Source: Parasphingopyxis marina (lineage in GTDB: Bacteria; Pseudomonadota; Alphaproteobacteria; Sphingomonadales; Sphingomonadaceae). From it: a stretch of 64,000 nucleotides of DNA. Shown piece by piece: positions 8,665 through 18,042 of the stretch. Position 1 is the stretch's first letter, and each line of letters begins with the position of its first letter. The notes under the pieces were generated by a model. It ran no database searches. It was not told the DNA's origin and saw only the letters and a program-made list of their open reading frames with translations. The DNA is taken from the NCBI RefSeq assembly GCF_014237875.1, contig NZ_JACJVJ010000002.1:620001-684000 (forward strand). Reading direction: 5' to 3'. A program made the position numbers and the translations under genes.

Positions 8665-10347
8665 TTATTTTACAGTAGCCTGCAGAATATTTTGATAGAT
8701 TTCCGCGATTGGGCGGCGATAGGGAGCCTTTTGCGCGGCAGGCCGTTGCCGAGACAGGACCGTCCGAAGCATCGATACCCAACCGCCTTTTTCGCGAAGG
8801 AGCCCGTCAACCTCGTCCGAATCAAGGCCCTGCGACGCCCAGGCTGCACGGGTCGCGAGGACCGGAACGCGGAGCGCGCGCGCACACTCCATCGCCAAAC
8901 CGATCTCGGAGCCGAGCGCGGCGTCACGCGGATCGGCAAAGACCGCGACCTCGCATCCGGCGAGCAAGGCGGGCCAGCGAACCGGCGCAGGCATTCCCGC
9001 AAAGCAGACCGCATCGCCAAGACCCAGCGCCTTGGCATCGCGCCGGATCGCGCCGACCGCCGCGCCCTTCCCCATCAGCAGCAGCTGCCGTGCCTCGCCC
9101 GCCGCAAACAGATCCGCAAAGGCGTGCAAGCAATGGGCCGCTCCCTCCGCAGTATCGAGATCGGCAAGGCAGGCGACGACGGGGAGCTGGGCATCCAGCC
9201 CGAATTCGGCGAAGGCCGCCGCCACTACTTGGGCATCGGGGCGGGCCATCTCGCTATCGGAAGCGCCGAGGAGCTCGGCGTTCGGGCCGAATGTCAAAGG
9301 CGATCGATTGCGCAACAGGACGACTTCGGACGCGGCACCGAGCGCCGTGAGACGGAGCCTGGCCGCCGCATCCGATTCGCTGCCGGGCGTGTCGCGAACG
9401 GCCGGAGGAATGCCATCGAGATCGAGGATGAAGCGCGCGCCGTCGCGGTGCGCCATGCGGAGCGCGGCCTCGGCGGTATCGAGCGCGTCACAGAAAAGAT
9501 GAACGAGCGCAGCTTGCCTACAGTCGGCATCGTCGATCGTGTCGGCGAATTGGGGATCGAAGCCCTGCTCCTCCAGGGCCACCACAGCTTCCGCAACACG
9601 ATGGGTTCGGCGCCAGCGTTGCGGGCAAATGACGACGGCGCGCGCCCTCTCTTCGCCGCCAGGCGCAGGCAGCGCCGGAAAGCCCTGGGCCGTTTCGTCC
9701 AGCAAATGCGCGTCGCGCAGCAGGTTCTCGATCAGCCGGCGCTGCGGTTCGGACAGGGGCTGTTCCCGCCGGATAGCCATCGCGATTGCGGCCGGCGCGT
9801 GAACCATCCCCCGGTCGGCGAGTGCGATCATGACGGCGATCAGCCGCGGATCGTCGGACGCATGCGATGCCGCTTCCTCACCCAGGGCCGCGGCGGAAGA
9901 CAGATCGTCGCGGACGGTCGTCAGGGCGAGTTCGGCAAGCGCCCTCCCCTTGGCCGCCGCATCGCCGGATTGCTGCCTGAGCCATGCGGCCGCGACCGCA
10001 ACCCCGTCCGATGCCGCCTTGTCCAGTACCGGCTCGACGAATTTCAACCGCTCGGCCATGTCCTTGGCGAAGCTGTCGGGGACCCGTTGCTTGCGCTTCG
10101 CCTTCTGCTTCAACCGCAATCGCATGACCTTGGAGGGCAGCGTGAAAAAACCCTTCAAACTCCGCGCCTCAATCATCGCCCGGCCAAGGCCGTAGGCAAG
10201 CGTGCGATTGGCGTTGATGACGCGATATTCGAGCAACCGCTTCTCTGCCTTCAGCGCCGCGATTTCGCGCTCCGCCGCTTCCCGCACCGCGCGCGCCTCA
10301 TCGCCCGGTTCGCGGGAAGAGGTCTTGGAAGGAGGATCGCTTTGCAT
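8665..10347 (-). CDS. Glycosyltransferase-like protein with helical N-terminal half
   Basis: This 560-residue protein of the polysaccharide locus has no clear family assignment. Residues ~10-60 form a charged coiled coil (EAAEREIAALKAEKRLLEYR), followed by an alpha-helical TPR-like stretch to ~240. The C-terminal part looks like a degenerate GT-B fold, with LLLMGKGAAVGAI, VCFAGMPA and SEIGLAMECARALRVPVLAT, the last resembling the GT4 donor-binding helix without the full EX7E motif. It may be a weak or inactive glycosyltransferase or an assembly factor. The ATG at 10347 is 11 bases after the stop of the upstream GT2 gene. Confidence 0.6.
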   Translation of the reverse strand: MQSDPPSKTSSREPGDEARAVREAAEREIAALKAEKRLLEYRVINANRTLAYGLGRAMIEARSLKGFFTLPSKVMRLRLKQKAKRKQRVPDSFAKDMAERLKFVEPVLDKAASDGVAVAAAWLRQQSGDAAAKGRALAELALTTVRDDLSSAAALGEEAASHASDDPRLIAVMIALADRGMVHAPAAIAMAIRREQPLSEPQRRLIENLLRDAHLLDETAQGFPALPAPGGEERARAVVICPQRWRRTHRVAEAVVALEEQGFDPQFADTIDDADCRQAALVHLFCDALDTAEAALRMAHRDGARFILDLDGIPPAVRDTPGSESDAAARLRLTALGAASEVVLLRNRSPLTFGPNAELLGASDSEMARPDAQVVAAAFAEFGLDAQLPVVACLADLDTAEGAAHCLHAFADLFAAGEARQLLLMGKGAAVGAIRRDAKALGLGDAVCFAGMPAPVRWPALLAGCEVAVFADPRDAALGSEIGLAMECARALRVPVLATRAAWASQGLDSDEVDGLLREKGGWVSMLRTVLSRQRPAAQKAPYRRPIAEIYQNILQATVK

Positions 10348-10358
10348 CGCCGCCGTGT

Positions 10359-11666
10359 CTATGCATTGCCCGGCGCGACTGGCAAGCGCGGCGGCGCAAG
10401 TCCGGCATGCCGGAACATCCAGTCGGCCCGATAGGCGTAGCGCTCGGTGCCGAGCATCCCGCCTTCGCTCGCATCGCTCAGCGAGCCCGAACGCCAACGC
10501 GCCACAAGCAAGATCGCCGCATCGCGCGCCACCGAACGCTTGCCGTGCAGCATCTCCAGGCGTGCGAACATTTCGGAATCGGCACCGGTTTTGGTTTGTT
10601 CGAACGGGCCCGCCTCGACCAGGGTAGCGCGGCGCAGCAACATCGTGATCGGCACGGGCCGGACCAGCGGATAGACCCGCGGCGCCACCGGGCAGCCCGC
10701 CTCATCCATCCGGATATGGTTGGCGATGGCAAGCGCGTGCCCGCCCAGCGCGTGTACCTGACGCGCGATCCTCTCGGCAGGCGACCAATCGTCCGCATCG
10801 AGGAAGGTCACGAACTCGCCGGTCGCCGCATCGATCGCGGTATTCCGCGCGCCATAAACGCCGGAGTTCTGCCGATTTTCGAGGGTAACGACCCGACCGT
10901 CTTTCGCGGCGAGCGCGGCGGCTATGGCCGGGCTTTCGTCCGTGGACCGATCGTCGACGAGCAGGATTTCGAGATTCCGCCAGCTTTGGGCGAGCAGGGA
11001 TTCGACGGCAGCGGGGAGCGTGTCGGCGGCATCGTGATAGGGCACGACAACCGACACTTGGGGCCCATCGAGCGGCTCGGGCGTTGGGCTTTGCAGCGCG
11101 TCTATCCCGAATGCGCCGTCCCCGTCGCCCAGCGGCGGGCCCAGCCCGTCATTGACGAACATCGCGTTCAGCAAGCGGCGGGCACCGCCCGGATCGCCGG
11201 CGGCAACGGCGATATGCGCGCGCATCGCCAACGCCTCGCGCGAGTCCAGCTCGCTGACGAGCGCGGCTGCGGCGACGGCATCGCCCATCGCGATGAGACA
11301 GGCTGCGCCGGCCTCTATCGCATCACCGGGAAGCAGCGCCAACGCCGCCCTGGGGTTGGCGGGCGCAATGGCGCGCGCGGCAACCTGTTTCAGTGTCGCA
11401 GGAACCGGGGCATTCGGGCCGCCCTCGCCCATCGCCGCCGCGGCAATGGTCTGCGCGACCTCGCCCTTGCGATCACCGGCAGGCTTTGCCAGCGCATAAG
11501 GATAGAGGCCGAGGCGCATTAGCACATAGGGGTCGTCCGCGCCGCCCTTCAATGCGGCCCAGTGAAGCGCACGATCCGCCGCCTTGCGCGCCGCCCAGCG
11601 CCGCAGCCCGGAATGGCGGCTTGCTGCCAGCTTTTCGAGCAGGGTATCGCCCGGAAACCGCGCCAA
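10359..11666 (-). CDS. Family 2 glycosyltransferase with N-terminal helical extension
   Basis: A GT-A domain starts near residue 204 (VSVVVPYHDAADT), with LVDDRSTDES at 236-245, NSGVYGARNTAID near 267 and the metal-binding DAD in FLDADDW (290-292). The first ~200 residues are Ala-rich helices like TPR or solenoid repeats and do not belong to the catalytic fold. It probably transfers a sugar during capsule repeat synthesis in the cytoplasm; donor and acceptor are unknown. It is divergent from the GT4 gene at 11719, leaving a 52-base shared promoter gap. Confidence 0.82.
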   Translation of the reverse strand: MARFPGDTLLEKLAASRHSGLRRWAARKAADRALHWAALKGGADDPYVLMRLGLYPYALAKPAGDRKGEVAQTIAAAAMGEGGPNAPVPATLKQVAARAIAPANPRAALALLPGDAIEAGAACLIAMGDAVAAAALVSELDSREALAMRAHIAVAAGDPGGARRLLNAMFVNDGLGPPLGDGDGAFGIDALQSPTPEPLDGPQVSVVVPYHDAADTLPAAVESLLAQSWRNLEILLVDDRSTDESPAIAAALAAKDGRVVTLENRQNSGVYGARNTAIDAATGEFVTFLDADDWSPAERIARQVHALGGHALAIANHIRMDEAGCPVAPRVYPLVRPVPITMLLRRATLVEAGPFEQTKTGADSEMFARLEMLHGKRSVARDAAILLVARWRSGSLSDASEGGMLGTERYAYRADWMFRHAGLAPPRLPVAPGNA

Positions 11667-11718
11667 CCTCGTCCCCTCTTCCCTTCGCGTTGCGGCTCGC
11701 GCCGCCCCATTCTATGCG

Positions 11719-13731
11719 ATGACTGTGACTGGCAGCTTCACCGCCCGGGCGCAACGCCCCGACCCGGCCTCCGACCGGCTGAGCCTCGCGCTCGACGCAC
11801 CGCTTGTCGATCCGGTCGCCTGTGCCATGACATTGGACGACGCTCTGGCGGAAGCCGCGGCACTGCTCGACGAAGCCGACCGGGGGGAATTCACGCCATG
11901 GCTGCTGTCCCGCGCCATCGATCTCGCGGCCCAGTTCCCGGTCGAGGAACGGCTGCAATGGCATGTCGGAAAGCTCATCGCCATTGCCGGCGACCGGCAG
12001 GAGAGCCTCGCCTGCTGGCGTTGCATGGCGCAGCGATTCCCTTCTTCTTTCATAATCTTGCCGGAATATATGAAGGCTGCATCGGAAGCGCTCGATGTCG
12101 AAACGGCCGGCGCAATGCTTGCCGGCTATCTGCCCGTGCCTGAAGCTCCCGCCAACGATGCCGACGCCTTGCTGGCGGCGCGCTGTTTCCTCGCCCTCGG
12201 GCGGAAAGCCGAGGCGCGAACCATTCTCGACGGGCGGGACGGCGGCAGCGTTCTGGCGGCGGAGTTCGCGACGGAGCGGGCCCGGCTTCTGAAGGAGGAA
12301 GGTCGATATGAGGATGCCGCCCGGACGCTGACGCAGGCGGGTAATGGGGCGGATCGCGAGATCGCGACGGCCGTTCGCCTGTTCGGCAGCGCCAGCCATG
12401 ATGGCCCGCCGAGCGTCACCGCGCTGCAGGCGATCCTCGACGACACGCTGGCCGCGCGCCGGGAGCGTCCGCCGCGCCGGGCGGGACGCGCGATCGGCGG
12501 TATCGTGCTGATAGGGGGAACGCTGGGCGGCGGCGGCGCGGAACGGCAACTCGTCAACACCGCGATGGGCCTGCAGGGGGAAACCGCACGGCGCGACGGG
12601 CGTATCGGCGGTCCCGTCAGCATATTCTGCCGCAAGCTCGATACGCGGCGCGCCAATGATTTCTACCTGCCCCGGCTCGAACAGGCGGGCATTCGCGTGG
12701 GCGATTACCTCGCCGCGCCGCCCTGGGGCGGATTGACGAATTCGCCGGATCGCAAGCAGCTCCGCGCGCTGGTCGCTCTTCTCCCACCCCGGATGCGCGA
12801 AGGGATCATCCATCTCACCGAAACGCTGCGTTACGAAGCGCCCGATATCGCGCAGATCTGGCAGGATGGCATGATCTTCGCGGCCGGGCTGGCCGCTTTG
12901 CTCGCCGGCGTGCCGCGCATCATCCTCAACGTCCGCACGATGCCGCCCAGCGCCCGGCGGGACCGGCAAAAGCCCGAGCAGCATGTGCTGTACCGGGGCC
13001 TGTTATCGGCGGCGGGCGTCACGCTGTCCGCCAATTCGGCGATGGTGGCGCGCGCCTATGAAGAATGGCTGGAACTGGCGCCGGGAAGCGTCGCCGTAAT
13101 TGCCAATGGCGTCGCGCGGCTACCGGCGGAGAGTTCGGACGAGGAACAGGCACGCTGGCAGGCTTTCGACCGGCGGACGGGCGGCGGCTTTACGCTCGGC
13201 GGCGTCATGCGCCTCGACGAAAACAAGCGACCGCTGTTCTGGCTCGAAATCTGCGCGGCGCTGGCGAAAAGCGTTCCCGAGGCGCGTTTTGTGTTGGCCG
13301 GAAATGGCCCGCTTCGGGAGGCCGCGCGCGCCTATGCGCAGGACAAGGGGATGGGAGAGCGGACGCTATTCGTCGGCCGCAGCGCCCATATCGGATTTTG
13401 GCTGGAAAGGATGGATGCCCTTGCGCTGACATCGCGGCACGAAGGGATGCCCAATGCGTTGATCGAAGCGCAGCTGGCCGGGTTGCCGGTCGTGTCGACG
13501 CCCGCCGGCGGCGCCGCGGAAGCGGTTGCCCCGATGGCCGCGAACCATTTGCTGGCGGACGCCGATCATCCCGATGCGGTCGAAGCAGCGGCCCATCTTG
13601 CGAGGCTGGCGCAGCGCGGCGAACCCGATCGCGAAGCGGATCGCATCGCCTTGAAGCATTGGGCCGAACGGCATTTCGCGATGGACCGGATGATCGATCG
13701 AACGATCGAGCTATTCGCGGAGCAAGAATAG
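11719..13731 (+). CDS. Family 4-type glycosyltransferase with N-terminal helical extension
   Basis: This 670-residue protein has a helical, TPR-like part (1 to ~255) followed by a GT-B enzyme (~259-670). Signatures are GGTLGGGGAERQL at 266-278, FTLGGVMRLDENKRP, FVLAGNGPLREAA, and the donor-binding SRHEGMPNALIEAQ near 574 with its two glutamates. The start at 11719 is chosen because the longer frame would run antisense through the start of the divergent GT2 gene. The same helical-plus-GT design in the neighbouring genes suggests a related set assembling one polysaccharide. Sugar specificity cannot be read. Confidence 0.82.
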   Translation: MTVTGSFTARAQRPDPASDRLSLALDAPLVDPVACAMTLDDALAEAAALLDEADRGEFTPWLLSRAIDLAAQFPVEERLQWHVGKLIAIAGDRQESLACWRCMAQRFPSSFIILPEYMKAASEALDVETAGAMLAGYLPVPEAPANDADALLAARCFLALGRKAEARTILDGRDGGSVLAAEFATERARLLKEEGRYEDAARTLTQAGNGADREIATAVRLFGSASHDGPPSVTALQAILDDTLAARRERPPRRAGRAIGGIVLIGGTLGGGGAERQLVNTAMGLQGETARRDGRIGGPVSIFCRKLDTRRANDFYLPRLEQAGIRVGDYLAAPPWGGLTNSPDRKQLRALVALLPPRMREGIIHLTETLRYEAPDIAQIWQDGMIFAAGLAALLAGVPRIILNVRTMPPSARRDRQKPEQHVLYRGLLSAAGVTLSANSAMVARAYEEWLELAPGSVAVIANGVARLPAESSDEEQARWQAFDRRTGGGFTLGGVMRLDENKRPLFWLEICAALAKSVPEARFVLAGNGPLREAARAYAQDKGMGERTLFVGRSAHIGFWLERMDALALTSRHEGMPNALIEAQLAGLPVVSTPAGGAAEAVAPMAANHLLADADHPDAVEAAAHLARLAQRGEPDREADRIALKHWAERHFAMDRMIDRTIELFAEQE

Positions 13732-13862
13732 AGGATCCGCATTCCGGCCCCAACAGGAGCCCAGTTTCAGAATAAAGCCCCGGATCACTCGCTTCTTCTC
13801 TTTCCCTTCGTCATCTTTCCATGCGCGTATTGATCGCATGTCACGCCGAGGAGGCACAAAAA

Positions 13863-13896
13863 AAGGGCCGATCCGAAGACCGGCCCTTCTTTTTTT
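13863..13896 (-). terminator. Rho-independent terminator, probably bidirectional, after ompA
   Basis: The arms AAGGGCCG (13863-13870) and CGGCCCTT (13881-13888) form an 8-bp stem. There are runs of A before it and T after it, so it can work on both strands. On the minus strand it ends the ompA transcript 19 bases past its stop. Confidence 0.85.
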
Positions 13897-13914
13897 GAGG
13901 CGTAATGCCGTCGA

Positions 13915-15102
13915 TTACATACCAGGTCCGTAGGTAATCTCGACACGACGGTTCTGCTGTTCGCGGACACCATCGGCAGTGTCGACCAGAGGCCGGCTCT
14001 CACCGAAGGCTTCGCTGGACATCGCAGCATCCGGAACACCGCGCGAAGCGAGGTATGCACGGACCGACGCGTTACGACGCTCGGAAAGGCCCACATTGTA
14101 GGTCGCCGAACCGGAACGGTCAGCGTGACCAGCAAGCATCACCGAAGTCGGGCAACGGCCGGACTGGTACTGCGCCGAAACCGCATCAAGCACCGAAGCC
14201 GCGTCCGGACGGATGTCCGACTGATCCCAGTCAAAGAAGACGAGGAACGGGCCAGGCTCGCACGCCGGAGGCGGCGGCGGAGGCGGCGGAGGCGGAGGAG
14301 GCGGCGGCGGAGGCGGAGGAGGCGGCGGGGGCGGCGGCGGTGACCCGAAGTTATAGGTCAGAGTCGCGAGCAAGCTGTGCGTACGCACATCCGTCGTCTC
14401 GTCCTGGCTGTAGAAGCTCCGCATATCGACTTCGTCTTGGTTGAAGAAGCGATACTTCACACCGACGTCCCAGTTGTTGGACAGCGGATAGCGGACGCCG
14501 GCAACAAGCTGCCAGGCGAAGCCCGAATCCGAATCGTCGAGCTGGATCGGCGCAGCGTCCGTCACGCGGATGCTGTCGAAGCTGGTGCGCGCAAGGCCGA
14601 CACCACCACCGATATAGCCCTGGAAGCCGTCGTCATCGCCAAAGTCGAGAAGACCGTTGGCCATGAAGGCGAGAACCCGGATGCTGCCCATGGCGCCGTT
14701 CCACTGGAACGGGTTGCCCGGAGCGTTACCGTTGGGGCCGCCCGGATTGTAGTTCACACCGCCGTCAGCGCGGGGCGTACCGTCAATCGGGAGGATCGAA
14801 CCGAGGTTCTGCTCGATCGTGGTCACTTCGGCACGACGGTAGGAAACATCAGCTTCCAGACGGAACCAGCCGAAATCGTATCCGAGAACACCGCCAACGT
14901 CGAAGCCAGGCTCCGTATTCACGCTATAGGCGTTGTTCAGAAACACACCGGCAGAATTCGTGGAATCAATATCGGTGTTACCGATGATCGTTCCACCAGC
15001 CTCAGCACCGATATACCACGTATCGTCACGAGCCAGCGCCGGCGTCATCGCAACGGTGAGCGCGGATGTAGCTAGCGCCGCTTTGATGGCGAACTTGCGC
15101 AT
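13915..15102 (-). CDS. OmpA-family outer-membrane protein with 25-proline linker
   Basis: It has a signal peptide (MRKFAIKAALATSALTVAMT to ALA), then an eight-stranded OmpA/porin-like beta barrel (YIGAEAGGTIIG, GYDFGWFRLEADVSY, GGGVGLARTSF), then 25 uninterrupted prolines at about residues 255-279. The C-terminal OmpA peptidoglycan-binding domain carries FDWDQSDIRPDA, GHADRSGSATYN and LSERRNASVRAYL. It anchors the outer membrane to the cell wall. The second Met (15102) is preferred over the first (15108), because AAAGGGG lies too close to the first ATG. The gene is monocistronic with its own terminator. Confidence 0.93.
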   Translation of the reverse strand: MRKFAIKAALATSALTVAMTPALARDDTWYIGAEAGGTIIGNTDIDSTNSAGVFLNNAYSVNTEPGFDVGGVLGYDFGWFRLEADVSYRRAEVTTIEQNLGSILPIDGTPRADGGVNYNPGGPNGNAPGNPFQWNGAMGSIRVLAFMANGLLDFGDDDGFQGYIGGGVGLARTSFDSIRVTDAAPIQLDDSDSGFAWQLVAGVRYPLSNNWDVGVKYRFFNQDEVDMRSFYSQDETTDVRTHSLLATLTYNFGSPPPPPPPPPPPPPPPPPPPPPPPPPACEPGPFLVFFDWDQSDIRPDAASVLDAVSAQYQSGRCPTSVMLAGHADRSGSATYNVGLSERRNASVRAYLASRGVPDAAMSSEAFGESRPLVDTADGVREQQNRRVEITYGPGM

Positions 15103-15123
15103 AAACATTCCCCTTTCTTACAA

Positions 15124-15140
15124 ATTCCTAGCCTAGGAAT
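15124..15140. promoter_or_regulatory. Perfect 17-base palindrome in the ompA leader
   Basis: ATTCCTAG-C-CTAGGAAT lies 16 to 32 bases upstream of the first ompA ATG, in the 5' untranslated region. It could fold as an mRNA-stabilising hairpin next to the ribosome binding site or bind a dimeric regulator. Nothing else is recognisable in the 15109-15328 gap. Confidence 0.5.
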
Positions 15141-15328
15141 GGCAAAATCCATATCGAAACCAACACGTCCACGCAAGCGGACAATTGGCGTTTCTGTTGC
15201 CAAAATGCCTCATCGGACAAACCAAATGACCGCATCAAAACCCGGCAACAGAACAACAACGCGTCTATGCCGATATGGTTGCATAGTGGCAAGTAAAGGT
15301 GGTTATTTAATTGTCACCGCGCGAAACA

Positions 15329-15829
15329 TCATGTCGCGATAAGCCCGTGATCCCGCAGCGCAGCAAGGATAGCGGCGATTGCCGCCCGCGCCTCGGCATC
15401 GACCGTTACGCCGCCGAAAACATTTTCAATCGCTTCCTTGCGGGCTCCGACGACCTGCTCCCCGCCCAATTTGAGTGATTCGCCAATAACTTCGCCCGGA
15501 ATCCATGCCGCGCCATCCCAGCGTGCAAAAAACTGGTCCGCGCGTATCCAGACCGACATTCCTTCCACCGGATCGAGGATTCGCCAGCCGGATTCGGTCC
15601 ATGTTGCAAGCGCGTCGGCCTGCCCACTCCATTCCCCGGTCGGCGCGGATCCGACGATCCAGGACTGCCCCGGATCGGGGCTCGGCGGCGGCACAACCTC
15701 GCCCGATGTTTCGGCGACCGGATGAAGCCCGCTGTCGAGCAACGCCAGCGCCTCGTTGTGATAGAGTTCCTTCTGCGCCTGTCCGGGCTGGAGCAGAGGC
15801 AGCGCGAAGCGGGCGGTGGTGTCGGTCAT
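15329..15829 (-). CDS. DUF2793 GTA-associated tail fibre-like protein
   Basis: This 166-residue protein is the last gene of the gene transfer agent run. The N-terminal LPLLQPGQAQKELYHNEAL, the WIVG...GEWSGQADALATW stretch and WRILDPVEGMSVWIRAD are typical of DUF2793, which occurs as head-to-tail repeats or single units at the end of alphaproteobacterial GTA and phage tail clusters. A role in the tail fibre or receptor binding is inferred from position only. It begins 15 bases after the tail tip gene ends. Confidence 0.8.
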   Translation of the reverse strand: MTDTTARFALPLLQPGQAQKELYHNEALALLDSGLHPVAETSGEVVPPPSPDPGQSWIVGSAPTGEWSGQADALATWTESGWRILDPVEGMSVWIRADQFFARWDGAAWIPGEVIGESLKLGGEQVVGARKEAIENVFGGVTVDAEARAAIAAILAALRDHGLIAT

Positions 15830-15844
15830 TCGGGGTCCTTCCGG

Positions 15845-18040
15845 CTACAGGGTGAAACTGCGCTGCGCCGGCAGCGAGGCGGCCAGCGATCCAAGTTGCG
15901 CGACGGTGAGCGTGAAGTTGGTTGCGCTCCCGGCGCCGTCGATGGCCTGTTCGGCGCTCGAATAAGCGAAGGATGCGACGTCAGTCTCGAGCACGCGCGG
16001 CGCGCCGATATCGGGCGTCACCGTGACCAGCCAGCGCTCGCCCTCTTCGCCGAGCGGGATGTCGCCATTGTCGGTCCAGGCCCAGCCGAGCCGGCTGCGC
16101 CGCACCCACCGGAACAAGATATCGCCGCCTGCCGCTCGCCGCGCGGCGAGATGCACCGGCGCCGGCGGACGGATCGAATGGCCCGCGACCTCGCCGCTCA
16201 CACTCGTGGGCGCGCTGCCATCGCCAAGGCCCGTGGCGAGCAGCTCGAACGGCGCACCGAGAGCCGCGACCGGTAGATCGAAGGCGCGCAGCGTCGCCTC
16301 GTCTACCGCCACCAACCGCTCGCCGACCATATGCCCGCCCATCGCCCATTCGGTGCCGCGCCGGCCGCGCAACAGGCGGGACAGGCGAAAGCGGTTCGCG
16401 CCCAGCGGTTGGACCGTTCCGAATTGGAGGAGTTCGTCTCCGATCAGGATCAGGTTCGTACCGGCGACAAGCGCATCGTCGCTCGCGCCTGCCAGCCACA
16501 TCTGGTCGTGGAGCAGTTCGACCTCGACCGCGGCGCGGCTGTCGATCAGCGCAGCCTGGCCGTCCGGCAGTGCGGTCACCGTCTCGCCGAGAATGGCGGG
16601 CGGCGCGGTCTGGCCGAGGCTGACAAGACTGGCGCTGCCATCGAGGCTATATTCGAGCGCCGCCGCCCGCCAGCCCGGAGACGGCCCGGCGGCTGCCGCG
16701 AAAAGGCGCGGCGCTGCGTGCAACATGTCATCGAGCGCGGGCAGATCGAGCAGCGCCAAAACCGTCGGCCCATGTTCGAGATCGGGATCGACGACGGCGC
16801 GGCCCGAAGCGGCGGCATCGGCCACCAGCGGTCCGCCCCCGGCAACGCGGACGAGGTCGAGGCCGACCGCCATCTTCTCCAGCGAAAATTCGGCGATACG
16901 CCACAGACCGGGTTGTTGCGGGATGGTAACGACCATTCCCGGCCGCAACGCCATGGTCCGCCACGGCAGGTACAGGGCGGCGGTGGCCCGCCCCGCCCAG
17001 ACGGCGTCGAGACGGCGTTCGGCGATCGCCTTGGCGCGGCCGGCGGCCAGTGTCGCCGGAAAGTCGATCCGTTCCGCGCGAAACCCCGGCCCCTCGATCC
17101 GCGCACGCTGGAGCCCCACCTGATAATCGCGCGCCGGCTCATAATAGCGCAGCGCGATCTCGTCGGGCACGGCATCGGCGGCCGCTCGTTCGAGCTGGAT
17201 CGCCGGCCGCCCCTGTTCGCCCGGGCTGGCCCCGAGCAGCAGTTCGTCAAGCGGCACCGGTTCGCCATCATCCTCTCTGAGGCGCAGACCGACGCCGTCA
17301 TCGGTCAGGCTGTGCGGCAATGCCTCGGTCAGCGTCTCGATCGCGCCGCGCACGCTGTCGCCATGGGCGGCATAGCCGGTGAGCGTCGCGCTCGTTTCGG
17401 CGCTCGCCTCGCCGGCGCTCAGTTCGCCGACGATCGTCGCCAGCGATACCGCGCCGGGCTCCGCCTCCGCCTCGAAGGTGAGCGAAGGGATGCGATTGCC
17501 GAAATCGGCCAGCTGCATATTTTCGAATACCGCCAGCGCGAGTCCGCGATAGGCCGGCGTACCGTTCATCCCTTCGGCGGACGCGATCAGCGGATCGACA
17601 TCCTGGCCCTCGTCGCCCGGATAGAAGCGGAAATCGGCTTCGGTCTTGAGGTCCCCCGCCGCCCCGCGCAGCAATTTGCCATCGGCCCAGATGCGATGGA
17701 CCGCGCTCACCGGCCGCGCCGACAACGCCACCGCGAAGGAAGCGCTGTAACTATAGGTCGTCGTGGAGGGGCGCCCCTTGCCGCCGCCTTCCTTGTTCCG
17801 ATCCTCCTGCAGGTCCGTCGCCCAGACGACGGTGCCGGCAACCCGCATCGTCCCGAAGATCTTCGGGAGCGGCGTGCCATAGGAGGATGTCTGCAGGCGC
17901 AGGTCGTTGAGGCGCGGGCCCTGCCGCCCCTTCGGCTTGAAGATTTCGGCATCGATCGTCTGGCCGATGATCGCGCCGATGGCGCCGCCGATCGGGCCGA
18001 ACAGCTTGGTGCCGACGACGTTGAGGACGAGAGTGGCCAT
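15845..18040 (-). CDS. GTA tail tip/host specificity protein (gp15-like, without TIM barrel)
   Basis: It is homologous to the RcGTA g15 megatron that forms the tail tip and channel. The N terminus (LFGPIGGAIGAIIGQTIDAE, then SSYGTPLPKIFGTMRVAGT) and the phage-tail-3 region (IWADGKLLR, GTPAYRGLALAVFENMQLADFG near residues 155-180) are clear. The C-terminal domain of the family follows (GDELLQFGTVQPL, RLLRGRRGTEWA). At 731 residues it is much shorter than the ~1300-residue Rhodobacter protein. The glycoside-hydrolase-like TIM barrel expected in g15 is not visible here. A related-looking domain is fused to the Dit protein encoded at 19303-21624. Confidence 0.88.
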   Translation of the reverse strand: MATLVLNVVGTKLFGPIGGAIGAIIGQTIDAEIFKPKGRQGPRLNDLRLQTSSYGTPLPKIFGTMRVAGTVVWATDLQEDRNKEGGGKGRPSTTTYSYSASFAVALSARPVSAVHRIWADGKLLRGAAGDLKTEADFRFYPGDEGQDVDPLIASAEGMNGTPAYRGLALAVFENMQLADFGNRIPSLTFEAEAEPGAVSLATIVGELSAGEASAETSATLTGYAAHGDSVRGAIETLTEALPHSLTDDGVGLRLREDDGEPVPLDELLLGASPGEQGRPAIQLERAAADAVPDEIALRYYEPARDYQVGLQRARIEGPGFRAERIDFPATLAAGRAKAIAERRLDAVWAGRATAALYLPWRTMALRPGMVVTIPQQPGLWRIAEFSLEKMAVGLDLVRVAGGGPLVADAAASGRAVVDPDLEHGPTVLALLDLPALDDMLHAAPRLFAAAAGPSPGWRAAALEYSLDGSASLVSLGQTAPPAILGETVTALPDGQAALIDSRAAVEVELLHDQMWLAGASDDALVAGTNLILIGDELLQFGTVQPLGANRFRLSRLLRGRRGTEWAMGGHMVGERLVAVDEATLRAFDLPVAALGAPFELLATGLGDGSAPTSVSGEVAGHSIRPPAPVHLAARRAAGGDILFRWVRRSRLGWAWTDNGDIPLGEEGERWLVTVTPDIGAPRVLETDVASFAYSSAEQAIDGAGSATNFTLTVAQLGSLAASLPAQRSFTL

Positions 18041-18042
18041 GG

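Noticed and set aside
14266-14340. Plus-strand gene encoding Arg/Gly repeats across the ompA linker
   Set aside because: It is the complement of the polyproline codons; the minus-strand frame is supported by signal peptide, barrel and OmpA C-terminal domain.
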